A program made the translations under genes and the position numbers. Below the pieces are notes generated by a model. It did no database searches. It worked only from the letters and a program-made list of their open reading frames with translations, and had not been told where the DNA came from. 64,000 bases of DNA from Kryptolebias marmoratus (lineage: Eukaryota; Chordata; Actinopteri; Cyprinodontiformes; Rivulidae): contig NC_051444.1 in NCBI RefSeq assembly GCF_001649575.2, positions 22,114,228 through 22,178,227 on the forward strand, read 5' to 3'. Numbering within the stretch: position 1 is the first letter of the stretch; every line of letters begins with the position of its first letter. Shown in pieces: positions 37,690-49,960 of the stretch.

Positions 37690-37990
37690 ATAGTATTTGC
37701 TGGGGATGACTCTCAGCTACTACCACACCAAATTTTAGCTCAAAATCTGTAAAGAATTAATGAATTATTGCCATTTTTGTGTTTGATAAGGTATATTAGC
37801 TGTGGTGGCTGGATTGACTCCAGAAGGTAATTAGTTGTGAATGTACATCCAGTGATTACTTCCTGAGACTTTCATTCAAATACGCCAAAGAGTTCAGGAG
37901 ATATTTTGCTAACAGACACACAAACACAGCCAGACACACACACAGAGGCAGTTACACAATCGCCCACCTTTCATGGTGGCGGGACATAAA
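37690..37990 (-). repeat. Family A copy (reverse) with left-end hairpin
   Basis: One unit ('gactctcagctactaccaca', 'gtacatccagtgattact', 'gagatattttgctaacag') is followed by the left-end hairpin 'cgcccacctttcatggtggc'. Confidence 0.85.
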
Positions 37991-40550
37991 AAATGGGAAT
38001 AGGTAGCCACAGCAACCAAAACTGCAACCATACCTCTGTGCTGCAGAACATGTAAGGGGCTGAGTTTGACTGTGGTGATAGTGTAACTAAGCAGCAGCGG
38101 GGTGAACACAGTCACTTTATTCTTGAAAACGCTTAATCTAATGTTTTAGTTTTAGATTAGTAATCCTAACACAGTCGGGCTCACACCAGTAATCCTCAAA
38201 TCAGCAGAGCAACACAAGCCGCTTCTCCTCAAAGTTTCCTGTTGGTATGAAGTCTGGAAACAGGAAGTGCCTCGTGTTTATTGGGGAATGAGAAGCATTA
38301 TGGTGTCACACCTCCTTACTGAGGTATGCAACTCACTGAGCACACACTCACACACACACCGGTCTGCTTTTTATTAGGCAGCCCACCAAGCTGCACCGTA
38401 TACGTAGACCTCATTAACACAAATGTGGCATCTAGTCTGCTGACAAATCTCTGTGATCATCGTGCGCCGCGTTCCCTGAAAACACACACATCGTCAAGTC
38501 TTTCACTTCAGCGTGTGTGGCAGAGCAGCGCTCAAACTCACACAGACGCAGAGTCAAAACCAAAAACGGTGGTTTTCAACCCCCTGACCCCCCCGTTCCC
38601 CTCCTGCACGCTGTGTCTTTGGTTGGAATCACCAGGAGGAAAAGTGTTTCTGTTCACTTTTCAATATAGTACATATTAGTCATGGTTTTAGGAAATGAAT
38701 GAATAAATCTCTAATACATCAGAAATATGTTTGTTAAAAAGAACTGTAGACCACATTGATAAAAATACACACTAAATAAAGGTCCCAGTGCATAAGCATT
38801 GAAAAACCCTTGTCAGTATTCTGTCATGACCAGCAGCTTACAGAAAACAAACAAAAAAAAAAACATGCAAATTATACATTACAGCGTACGGCTTGATTGG
38901 AGTGTGTGTATGACTTTCTATTCAGACTGTACAACATGGATGAAATTCACAACAATAAACTCTTCCATCGACATTTATGGGATTTTGTTGAAGCGATGAA
39001 CACCCAGCCCTCTTTGGAGCTTTATAGCTCAGTCACACATCACAAAAGAAACATTATTCACAGTTTAAACGAGTCACAAAATTTGGACTTTACACGACCG
39101 CGCTGGAATTTTGACATCTTTAATAGTTTTTGCACAATTGCACCATAGGTTTTATGTTTTTTAAAGATTGTTCCACAATGTTCGAATGACGGTTGATGCC
39201 ACGCACTCTGACCTTTTGAGCTGTCTAAGCTTTCTAAAATTTTACGAACCAAGTCTTCCTCCTCCCACAACCTTTTTAGTATATGTACAAATTATACATC
39301 AAAAGGTGGGCCTTCTTCTTTCACCCCGTGTAACTCTTACTGCTATAGGATTTGTGTTTTTACCTCAAATTCCCTAAGAGTTCAGAGAGCGCACAACCAA
39401 ACCTCTAAAGACTTCAGTTATATTTTAGCTTGAACTTTTCTCTTCAAAACTGGAAGTAAACTTGTCATATCTCCTTAAAAAATCTTATATAAACATAAAA
39501 ACTCACATGTGTGGCCATTAAAGTCTTTTGCCGCCCACATTTCAAGGCCTTTTCAGATACAGCGTATAGTTTCTTGCAGCAGCTGTTTGTTTGAGGCTTA
39601 CTTTTTATGTCCTCCTGCCTGTTTTAACAGTGCAATCAGGGAGTGAGAGACACAGGTGTGTGGTTCCTACGGTGACACTGATGAGCCACTGGCAGCAGCT
39701 TCAACATTTATTTTGATCTTTGATCTCTTTACACATCATGGAGTTTCTACATCAACATGTAGGCATTTTAATTAACAGTATTAACCAGTGAAAAGGTTCA
39801 AAGGTTGTTGCAATAAAAGATAAGTTGATTTTAATATGGTAAATACAATTCAGGTGTGTTTCTTTGTGTGTCTCCAGCTGCATTCACAAAAGAAAACTGC
39901 TTTAAAAAAACCCTTTTACATTTTTTTTTTTTTTTTATTATTATTTTTGTCCAGCTTCTCAAAGCTGGTCTTTGACAGGAGGGACAAAAGCATCTGAGGT
40001 TTAAACTGTGTGTCGGCACCTCGGTGTGACTCACTAAGAGACGCGAAAATTGCGCGTTGAACAGCGCCAAAAGGCAGCGATGAAGCGTGCTGTGTCTTGG
40101 CACCGGCGGGGCAGGTCCATCTGCATTTTCAGCTGTGTTTACTGGTGCCACGGTGTTTTGGATTCCTGCTGCGAGTGTGTCATGGGATGAAATATCACCA
40201 GAGGGACCCCCCCAGCACTTAACCTCTCTTCCGATCTGTGTTTCTTGTTTTTTCTGACCCCCAAAAACAGCTTCCTGCAACCGCCTTGGCTGTTTCACCA
40301 GGTCACCTCACTTTAAGTGTCATTACACACAACAAAGGCCCCGAAGCTCCGAAAGCTCTACATGAGTGAAAGAAAACAACTTCAGTATCACCAACTTAGC
40401 TGATGTGTATGAATGAGAGGTAAGGTTTTGAAAGGACATTTTGAGGAAATAATCACATTTGACTCAACAGTTTTATTTTCTCCCGGCGCCGAAATGCAAA
40501 GGTGGACAAAAATGTTTTTTTTTATCTTAGTGTGTGCGAGTGGGTCTGTC
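37991..40550. other. Non-coding stretch, nothing recognised
   Basis: No supported gene. The longest open frame (minus strand, 39831-40298) spans a T-rich tract and has no recognisable domain. It is rejected below. Confidence 0.5.
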
Positions 40551-40554
40551 TGAT

Positions 40555-40945
40555 ACCAAATTATTTCATGTACCACTAAATGGACTGTAGTGAAACTTTC
40601 AGGTGACAATCATTGGCTGTACATCTAAAACTAAATAGGTTTTTATAACAAACCCAGTTTAAGGTGGCCACCACAGCTAACCAAAAACAGACAACATAAA
40701 AACTGCTTTAACACAGTCAATCTTACAGATTTTGAGCTTAAATTTAATGTGCTAGTAGCTGAGAGTCATTCACAAGACATGAGTGTGATCTCTCACAACA
40801 ATGCTTTTTTTTCAGTTTTGACCAAGCAGCTACAACTCCACTAATTCTCAACATAAGATGAGCTTTGTCTTAAATTCTGGCATGAAAGGATGATAGGCAT
40901 TCCCTCGAGGAATGCTAGGCCCTTCACTTTTAAAGAAATACAAAA
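40555..40945 (+). repeat. Family A copy (forward) with perfect right-end hairpin
   Basis: One unit ('ggtggccaccacagctaacc', 'gctagtagctgagagtcatt') is followed by the right-end module 'ctcaacataagatgagcttt'. The module ends in the hairpin gcattccctcgaggaatgc, then ctag. Confidence 0.85.
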
Positions 40946-43315
40946 ACTGCCCTAAAATGAGTTCAATCTGCAAGCCAGAAAACCTCCAAAATTCAATTTC
41001 AAAATAAATGATTTTTATTAGATCCAATTTTAAAACGGTTCAGTTAAAAATGAAATGTTCTATCAGCTGCTTAGATCCAAAGACTCTAAAGCTCCGCTCC
41101 AACCATGTGTGCGATTAGTTGTTGCTCTCCCACACTGCCTCCCTCCTCTCTGCAGACTTATTGTTCCCCCCTCTCCGCCCAGCTCCTTTGAATCCCCCTC
41201 AACCTCCGCTGGCCTCAAACTCCCTCATGTACCACCTTCTCAACCTGTTTTTCCCACCCCCACCTGGAAGAGTAGATTTGTGGGCGAACAGCTGAACAAG
41301 GACCTAAAAGATGCTTAAATCAGTAAGTGAATAAATAAATAAAACGTCTGCCACGTCCAGTCGTTTCCTCTCTGTAGATAGTGTCAGAATGTTTTGGACC
41401 GTGGCGAGAAGATTATTCCTGGGGAAGAGGCGACACTTGTGTTCAGGTGAAATAGAAGCTTCAGCAGATTGCTTGTAGTTGAGAGGCCTTGGAGAGGCAT
41501 TAACATAGCTGCAGCATGTCTGCTGAAAGACAAAAGCAAACAGATCAGCCCTTCAAGTACCTTCGAGACAGATATCTGTCATCTGGTCAGCCAGCTCACT
41601 GAGTGATTGGAGGGTCACTCTGACGGGCGGTGGGGCAGCAATACCGCTTTCAAATGAACCAGGAAAACATCTGTTTTAATTACTTTTCTGCTCTGAGGAT
41701 CCGTGATTAAATCTAGGAAGCATTCATTTAGACTCACCTGCAGTGGTGGTATGAATCCTCCAGAAGTTAATGACTTAAAAAAGGCTCATCCATCCTTTTG
41801 TCCATTAGCCAGGTTTTTGTTTTTTGGGTTTTTTTTCACGCAGCGCCCCCTGAGGAGCATACAGGATTGTCAAAAGTCCAGAGGCAAGCAAGGAAATGAA
41901 ACAACATTCAGTTTCAAATGAGCTTCAGCTGCTTCGTCACTGTCAGCTGAAGGGAGTTTCCACCCGTCCATCAGATGCTCCTGCTGCTGGTTATCGTCCT
42001 GAGGACAGGAGGGACGCTGGCTGCTGCAGCAATGTGAGAGCACTGGTCTGAACGTAGATTAGCAACCCAAGGAAAACATGTAAACAGGACAAAAATCATC
42101 AGCTATTTACATGTAACTTTGCAAAGATATTAGGAATATGACTGATGGTAATTATTTTATTTACGGTTTATTCATCAGTATAGGTTTTAATTAGAAATAA
42201 CAAAATAAGATTTTAAAACTAGAGTTTATAAACAGATTTATGCACTTTTTAGAAGAATAAGCAAATTCCAGGGAAACAGAAGCAATGGTCTATGTTGTCC
42301 CAAATCAAACATCCTTCTGTGTCCATTCTTCTATATTTCCACATTATTTAAGTGGAGATTCCTATTCAGTTTCATTTTTTTAAAGGTCTATAATCTGTCT
42401 CATACCGCTTAATGTTCACTAATTAACCAGACCAGCTCTCAAAATATGTAAGAGTTGCATTTGTTTACATGTCCAAAATGTAAAATTGAACCAGTTCATT
42501 TCAAGATGGTGACATGCTAATCAGCAACCTTTAAACCTAATTGTGATTTTTTTTTTTTTAATTAAAAACACTGATTTATTAACACTGAACTGAAACCAAC
42601 TGCAAATAACGGCAACGGTGACAAGTGTTGCTTTAAATGGGGCTTAAACAAGGTTTTCTGGTGTGGTACAAAGTGTCACTTATGTGTAGAGATGAACAAT
42701 AGTGTTTTAAATTGGAATGGTTCTTACCTGCAAATACTTCAAGATGGCATACTGCCGTCAGTCAAACCAAGCAAATAAGGTCAAATTTGACCTGGTTGTT
42801 GCTAATTGGTTGGTTGTTGCAACTTGGAAATCATTCAGCAGTTAAAACAATATTTAAAAATGTTTGATAAAATTATATAACGCATGAGTGTCATTTTAAA
42901 ACAACACCAATATTGAGTTGGGATAATAAAAAAACATTTTACAATACTTATCATGACCAAAAAGGTCTGATGATCGTCTACATGAATCAGCTTCATGTTG
43001 TCTTGTTGCAGAAGTACAAGACGGCAACAATAAGCAGCACTACGTCAGAGACGGTTTCATGTGCCTCAGATTTGAAATGGGTTACATTCTGCAAAGTAAA
43101 CTGTGACACATGTTGATTTTGGAGTTTTAAATTAGTAATCATTTGTTCCATTTTTTCCAGACAATTTGCTTATTGTGGATTTTAAAAGCAGGCGTAGGCA
43201 TACAATGGGTGTGAACTCTAAAAAATATAGTTTAAACTAATATCCTCTTTATGCTGAGAAACGGTAGAGTTATAATTATAGTTATAGTCTAGTTATAGTT
43301 TTAGAGCTATAGACA
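40946..43315. other. Non-coding stretch, nothing recognised
   Basis: AT-rich DNA with stops in all frames. The segment 41940-42045 is GC-richer but has no splice-compatible exon. Confidence 0.5.
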
Positions 43316-43319
43316 ACTT

Positions 43320-43645
43320 TCTGAGATCTTGTTTTATCTATTAGTGCTCGGAGTATGTGCTGAGAATGACTCTCAGCTACCACCACACCCAATTTTAGGC
43401 CAACATCTGTAAAACTGGCTGAGTTACGGCCATTTTTGTGCTTTCTAGGATTATCTGACTGTGTCAGCATCTTCAACTGGTTTGACTTCAAACATTAGTT
43501 AGTTGTGGATGTAACTCTAATTATTAGTGAAAATGTTATTAAAATTCAGTGGTTCGTGAGTTATTTTGCTGACAGACAAACACAAACAGACGCAGGCAAA
43601 AAAAATTGACTGCCAAAGTTCGGCCTTTCAGGGTGACAATGACTG
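43320..43645 (-). repeat. Family A copy (reverse)
   Basis: 'gactctcagctaccaccaca', 'ctgtaaaactggctgagtta' and 'tcgtgagttattttgctgac' match the antisense unit. A degraded left-end hairpin lies at about 43607-43640. Confidence 0.82.
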
Positions 43646-43799
43646 AATCATTTATTAAAGTTAGTGCAATGCAGCTGTACTGCAAACATAATTGAAGTTG
43701 CACTCTATATATAAATATAATTTACAAGTATATATAAATAATTTGTATTTTGTATGTATGAATAATTTTATGTATGCTGTTTCTCAGTATTATATATGT

Positions 43800-43965
43800 T
43801 TACTTCCCAATGGTGTGTGTGTGCCAGTGTAGGTGTGTGTTGCTTGTTTGTGAACAGGTTATTTTTGCTTCCGTTTTTGTGGGTGTTTGTGTGTGTGAGT
43901 GTGAGTGCTCCTGTGTGGCTGCTTGTGTGTGCTTACTATGTGTGTGTGTGTGTGTGTATGTGTGT
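43800..43965. repeat. GT-rich tract with (GT)n microsatellite
   Basis: This is an impure GT/TG-rich region with a purer (TG)n at about 43938-43964. Cys/Val-rich translations of it are spurious. Confidence 0.8.
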
Positions 43966-43969
43966 CGCA

Positions 43970-45690
43970 GCCATTGATGGCCTCTAAAGTTTCATCCTTC
44001 CACAATCATTTGCCTGTTGGAAGGTGCACTCACTCTGCAGGCATCTGAAACCTGCAGGTAACAATCAAAGAGCTGTAGGAGTATAGGACAGACCTATCTG
44101 GTTACAGAGGGAGAGCGGCTGAATGAGAGACAAAGAGTGATGGTGCGAGAATGAGAGAGTGGCAAAAAGGAAAAAGCATCAGAAAGAAAAGGGGACGAAA
44201 AAAATCATTACAGACGTTATTTGTTTTATCATTTTCTAAAGGAACACAGTTTCTTGTCCTTTTTTTTTTTAAAAAAAAAAGGAGGTAAATCTGCTTCAGA
44301 AGCCTCTTTTTGCCCTCTGGCCATCTTTCAGTTCATTCACCGTTTGTCCTCTCACTCACATTTCCTCTGTTCTGCATGAGAACCAATTTATACCACAATG
44401 AATACACGAGAGACGGACAAACCCCACTGTTTGTTTTCTCCCTCCCCCACCCCCCACCCCATCCTCGGAAAGAAAACCCTTTCACACTGACGCACGTGAC
44501 AGACAACAACAAAAAGGGGGAAAACATGCTTGCCGCTTCTTTAAATACTGCTGTTCAAATATGTTGGTGTCAGCGCCGACATCAGACGAAGGAACGTTTG
44601 CTTCAGGTTTTTGTTCCTGAAACCTGCTGCAGTTTGAGAGCCGAGGGCTGTTTTTAGTCTTCGCCGGGAGACTTTTAGAAAATCTCTCACCAAAACAGTT
44701 CACCTTGGAGCCAACATCAACATAAGTTTATGCCAAGTCAGTACTGTCAACCTAATTGTAACCCAATCAAATGTAATGGTCAGATTTGGTGTATCAGGAG
44801 TTCGAAAATACCAATGTGTAAGAAAATGACCAGGCACAGGAAGGAAACCGACTCTTTTCATCCGCAGAGTGCACGTGTCAATCATATTTTTTGTAAGTCT
44901 GTAAATGATGGTGAAATCAGCCCACTGTGTTTCTGTGCTGCAGTATTTAGACGCAGTGATGCTTTTTGCTAAATGCAGCAAATTGAATGTCTGTTTTTAC
45001 CCCAGTTTTAAAGCTGATGCCTTGGAAAAAAAGACAAAAGCTAACAAATGCTTTTGGGAAAAATTTAACTTATTCATGCACCTTTGCTCAGCTGACTTGT
45101 CTCTGATCTTGTTAATACAGCTGATGAAACGGAACTCTGAAGTTAGCACAAAGTTTTAAAGCTCCTGCAGTAACAAATTTGAAGTTGCCGAGTGGCGTGT
45201 TGAGCCACAGCTGATGACTGGTTTATTTGTAATGTTTGAGCCATTAAAGCTTTTGGTAAGATGCACATTGTGAAACTGTCGCTTCAACTGTATCCCATCT
45301 CTTCCAAAATTTGGTTAATATTGTCAAAGGCATACTGCATTTTTTCCAAGTGTATTTGGGTGTAGTAGTAAGTGTCTTATCTGCAGTACACAGCAGTCAG
45401 CATGAACTCTGTCTAGAGAAATATATTGATTTATTACGAGTAAATCCAGCCAACTGATGCTCTGATTGAAGCCAAGATTTTGCCAATTATAAAACACTCA
45501 AATCATTTATTTATTTTTTTGCCAACCACTGAATGCCATATTGTAAATATTTGACAGTGTAGCACCTTTACCTTAGATTAGATTTGCATCTAAGAAGACA
45601 TGCAGTGGACCAAGACCGGTCTTCAGTTAGTCAAAAGTCAAAAATCTATGAGGAATCATCCACAGGAAAAAAGGGAATCATCTTTCCTTG
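43970..45690. other. Non-coding stretch
   Basis: No gene recognised. A T-run followed immediately by an A-run (about 44260-44280) can fold into an A/T hairpin. Confidence 0.5.
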
Positions 45691-45694
45691 CATT

Positions 45695-46015
45695 TTCTAT
45701 ACCTGCCTGATTCAAAGAGGGTCATGGGGAGCTGGCGTATATCTCCAGTGGTCACTGGGTGAGAGAACAGGTCACCAGTTCATCACAGGGCCTCATAGAA
45801 ACAAACTAAACAGACAGACATTCACAGGTACAGTAAATCTAGGGTCAATTTAGAGTTGCCAATTAACCTGGCATGCATGTTTTTAAACTGTGGGAGACAA
45901 CCAGAGTACTGCAAAAAAAAACTCACCCATGCACGGAGAGAACATGCAAACTTCACCCAGAAAGGCCCCCGATGGGAGTTGCATCAGTGCTAAGCAGCTG
46001 CTTCACCATGCAACC
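45695..46015 (+). repeat. Family C dispersed repeat, fullest copy
   Basis: In order: 'gtcatggggagctggcgtat', 'caggtcaccagttcatcaca', 'agagttgccaattaacctgg', 'ttttaaactgtgggagac' and 'ggagagaacatgcaaacttc'. This is a very common fish interspersed repeat, probably a LINE 3' region. Fragments lie at 10.8 and 34.8 kb. Confidence 0.8.
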
Positions 46016-46900
46016 CCAAAGAGAGAATCTGTTTGTTCTTTTTTTTTTCTTCACTGTAAAGCAGATTGCCCGTGAAAACTTGTGCACATCAAACCCAGCT
46101 GCCTGATCACTCTTGTTTTTTTTTTTATTTTTTTGTTTGTTTGTTTGCTGTATCCTGGTTTTACCCATTCATTCTTCAGAGGTTACTGGGGTGAACCCAC
46201 TAAAATTGATAACAGATACGAGCAAATTACTTTCAAGTGACTTTTAGTTTTGTTTAAAAAAAAAAAGAAAAGAAAAACCCACAGGAAAAGCATTTGTAAG
46301 CAACCAGCATGCCCTTATTAAAAGCTGGTGAGCCGAAACGAACGAGAGGGAGAAAGAGGGGAGGCCGAATAAAATAGTTGCCGATTTGTTTGCTGTGTGC
46401 TGGAACTGTACTAGACTTCTTTCTGAAGCGCCTGACAAGCAGGTGAGATCAAAGTCACGGGGACAAAAGAGGCTCAGCAGCGATTTGTCAGGAGACGAGA
46501 GGCAGCGGCTGGACTCGGCTCTCTGATCACCGCCTCACCAAAGAAATCTGCCCATGAGAAAAAGTACAGCAAAAAGGGTTCAAAGGTCATTTTGATTTGC
46601 TCTGGATTACTGGTACCTCCTTTTCCCTCCATTAAAAGGGGGGGCCAAGAAAAGGACCTGGCTAATAACCTTTGTATTATTGCAGAAAAGAAACCCTTTT
46701 GTGCCAAGAGAGGTTTTGGGAGGTGGTGGCGGGGGAAGAGTTTTGGGAAGGTCAATTAAAAAAGGAGCCCTGAAAAATCCTTGCCTCCATTCATGGCAGG
46801 AGGAGAGAAAAGGGGAAAGTTAAAATGTATGCTTTTTGGTTTTGTGCAAGGGCACTTCTTGTAGGAAGGGTTTGGATTCGTTTGTCAAGAGTGTGATGGC
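46016..46900. other. Non-coding stretch
   Basis: T-rich and A-rich tracts (46040-46150 and 46253-46280) are followed by mixed sequence. No gene recognised. Confidence 0.45.
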
Positions 46901-46904
46901 AAAA

Positions 46905-47160
46905 GGAATGGTTGGACATGTCTCAGTTGGGTAAATAATCAATAATTTGCTAACCTTTACCCCCAAAGCACGAGCACTGCACATTTCCTCTAAACACAGG
47001 TGTGAATGGGCTCCAGCAAGCACTGAGAAAAGTACTGCGGCCCGATCACATTGGGAGGTGGTCAGGAATGCAAGTGTGCAGTGTAATGTGAAGTCGAAAG
47101 GCTCCGCGGACACAATGAAGGGCCAATTAGTCAACTTTGTATTGAGTTGGTAGCAGGACA
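46905..47160. promoter_or_regulatory. Candidate conserved regulatory block with T-box-like site
   Basis: Balanced composition without simple repeats, with clustered motif-like words: 'gtaaataatcaataatttgc' and AGGTGTGAA (46998-47006, a T-box half-site). It lies about 4 kb upstream of fgf3. Conservation is not tested. Confidence 0.3.
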
Positions 47161-47319
47161 AGGCTCCCGAACGCAGTTGATTTGTCTCTGCCAAACAATT
47201 TGGAAAAGGTTATGAAGTCTGTCCCCCAGCCGAGGCATCAAACAGCTGCCCCGACCCTCTGCTCTGAGACAAGCACACTGTAAGGGTTTTGTTTTCTGCT
47301 TTAGCTGCATTCTTTTCAT

Positions 47320-47785
47320 CTAAAGCCAGCGTCTCACTGGGCTGTGACTGCTGGAGACCGGTTGGTGACTCTGAATTGCGAGAAAATGGGCAAACTTTCA
47401 GTCGCGGTGTCACCGAATTCAGTGTATTTGCAACCGGCGAGCCATGCAGCCAAGTTTTGTCTGGCCAATTGTTGAAAAACACAGCTTTCTTTTTTTAAGT
47501 GCACAGTTGGCAGAATTGTATTCATGGCCGTGCACATTATTTCATTGCCCACCTCAGCCCACATCGTACCCTCCTATGTTTATGATTCAATCTACTGGAG
47601 GACATTTTTGAAGAGATTGGCAGATTTAGACCAGTTTTTTTAAATAATTATTTATTATCTGCATGATTTTTAGACCTGGACATTTGGTGCTGTAGCCTCG
47701 GATGTTTATGAACTTTTTGAGACATTTTGGAGACTCCTTTGCAAATGCAGTTAGCCAACTAGTTGCCAAAAGTCACAGCCCTGTA
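47320..47785 (+). repeat. Family B dispersed repeat, copy 2
   Basis: Homologous to 30860-31470 in the same order ('gtctcactgggctgtgactg', 'cattatttcattgcccacct', 'agacctggacatttgg', 'gacattttggagactcc'). Confidence 0.72.
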
Positions 47786-48290
47786 GGCTTAACAATGAAC
47801 CAAAATGTAAAAACATAGATACATTTATAAAAAAAAAAGCAAAAGAGTTCATTTTGTCCTTGATTTGACAGGGTCAGAAAGGACCACGTTTTCCTGTTGT
47901 GTCTTAGATCATTTGATCTTTTGTTCGAACAAAATAATTGTGGTTATTATATGGCAGGAATTTTGTTTTGTTTTGTCCAAGAAATGCACATTTAGCGTTT
48001 AAAGGGGGTCTCATTGCAGAACAGAGAAAAAGAACAGTTTAATTGGAAATCAAGATTCTCCGCTCTTCTGTAGTTTGTTTGCTTTGGTTTCCCTTTTTTA
48101 CCGTTATTCTTTCTGACACTCTCTGTTAGTTCTCATTTAGGCTTTAAATGCAAATGGATTTACGCTTTTTCTCAAAAGTCTCAACAGAATCGCATGGTAA
48201 TGAGCAAAACCACATCTGGTCAGAGTTTCCTGAGGTTACCAGTGGTTAGGTCACCCTTCACACTGGATGACGATCTCGCTTCGCTCTCTA

Positions 48291-48350
48291 CAACCTATAT
48301 AACTTATCTAGATTGTAGGCTAATATATATGTTATAGGTTATATAGGTTG
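48291..48350. repeat. Inverted repeat, 13-bp perfect arms
   Basis: CAACCTATATAAC (48291-48303) and its exact reverse complement (48338-48350) flank a 34-base AT-rich loop. Confidence 0.85.
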
Positions 48351-48554
48351 GATGGCAGTGAATTTGGAAAATCTTCTTTAGTGCAAAAGTATTCGTGATG
48401 CTGCTGAGCTATAAGTACTCATCAAACAGGTTTTTCCTTCTGTTTTCTATGTCCCTGGCATATTCTTATGTCCCTAAGTGTGTCAGTATTAAATGTTATT
48501 GTGTCTTTCTGTCTGTCTGTCATCCTGGTTGTGGTTCTGTTGGAGCTCTCGCTC

Positions 48555-48790
48555 TGTAAAAAAGGGAGCTGTTCCTCTCCACTGTCCTCCTTCATCCTGT
48601 GCATACTCAGGATGGGGGATTAAATTGGATTTTTTATTTAACCCACTGGTTTCCACAGCTTGTCAACCTTCTTTCAAGCTGGTATTTCACAAATACTAAT
48701 ATACAGACTGAGTGTATTGAACTTTATAATGAACTGGTTTGTAACTGGATTACACTGAGCTGAATTAAACTGAATTTGATTGAATTGAGT
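48555..48790 (+). mobile_element. LINE 3' UTR fragment (forward)
   Basis: 'tcctctccactgtcctcctt', then 'catactcaggatgggggatt', and a tail of 'aactgaatttgattgaattg' type are diagnostic phrases of the same fish LINE 3' UTR seen antisense at 57.9-58.8 kb. Confidence 0.7.
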
Positions 48791-49659
48791 TGGATATAAT
48801 CGGGTTTAAATTTGACCTGCTTTTTTTTCCCCTGAATGATGACCTGTGGTGACTTTTGCTGCTATATAAATCTCATTAGGTTGAACCAAAAAACAAACCT
48901 CCGGCTCTCTTTATGTCTGGCTGCAGGTTCCTTTTCAGAGCAGCTCTGTCTTTTAATTATTTCCTGTCAGGTTTACCCCCCACCCCCCACCCCCCCATTG
49001 GTGCGTTTCAATATTTCCAACTCATGAGAGCATCATACAGCATTATATATTGTTTTATCCGATTGTCCTTCTTGTGCAAAATCTCACAGGCCTGTCAAAA
49101 ATAGAGAAAATCTCCCTTTTAATGAAAACACTTGAGAAAACAAGAACTTTTTTTTTTCTTGGCTGTGTTTTAAGGGGTTATAAGGGAGGGAGCTTGATGT
49201 GTTAAACTGCACCTGGCTCCAAAATGTGTCTAAAGCCTAAAACTTCTGTTTAGCTTTTTTTTTTCTTTTCTGTTTTTTTCAAAATAACTATTTATTGCAC
49301 ACACATACTTGTGCTGTGAAAAAGGAAGATGTGCATGTGAGCGTTTTGCTTCACAAATTGAGAAACTTTGCCCTGCTTATTGCTGGGATGCTTTGTGGGC
49401 GGCGTGGAGGGGAGCATAATTAAAATAGTTTCTGAGAGAAACAGCACACCACATCTGAGGTTCCACCCTCTTCCAACATCTGACCACATCAAGAGGATCT
49501 CGCTTAGAAACGGCCACCAGAACAACCTCTGATACACACGGCCCGGCTGATGTTTTGGTGTGTTGTCTGACTCGTGAAGGGGTTTCGGGAGGCACGATGC
49601 ACATTTGTAATTAAAAAGAGGCTGCCTTTTTTTTTTTTTTTTTGATCATTGAGGTAAAT

Positions 49660-49960
49660 TAAGTGACACAGGCAGCTCGCTGGGTGATGTATGGGAGGGG
49701 AAGACAAATTAACCATCTACTCTCTGGGGGATTCTCAGCAGAGGCCTTCAGAACAGCAGTGGAGCAGCGCCAAAGGGCAGAGAGATTTGTAGATGATGGT
49801 GCTAATTACCAGAATGCAAACCATAATGTGACCAAGATGGAAGCAATTTAAGCAGTAGTCATTTAGCCTGCTGCTCTTCCGCCCACCGGCTGCCGAGCCA
49901 GAGCCGGGGCATTAGGATGGGAAAAGTCTGGGACAACTTGTTGGTGAAGGCTAAAGAATA
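49660..49960. promoter_or_regulatory. Candidate conserved regulatory block upstream of fgf3
   Basis: Mixed-composition sequence about 1 kb upstream of fgf3 includes 'gtgctaattaccagaatgca' (a homeodomain-type TAATTA) and 'cataatgtgaccaagatgga'. It has no coding potential and no simple repeats. Judged by appearance only. Confidence 0.3.

Noticed and set aside
38885..39380. Possible repeat or pseudogene with open pieces on both strands
   Set aside because: No domain and no second copy in the window that I could align, so not enough to call.
39831..40298. Longest open frame outside the fgf loci (155 codons, minus strand)
   Set aside because: It crosses a T-rich tract (translated as poly-Lys), shows no domain, and has no splice or promoter context. 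This fits chance.
43774..43987. Cys/Val-rich frames as a small secreted protein
   Set aside because: Direct translation of a (GT)n-rich tract.
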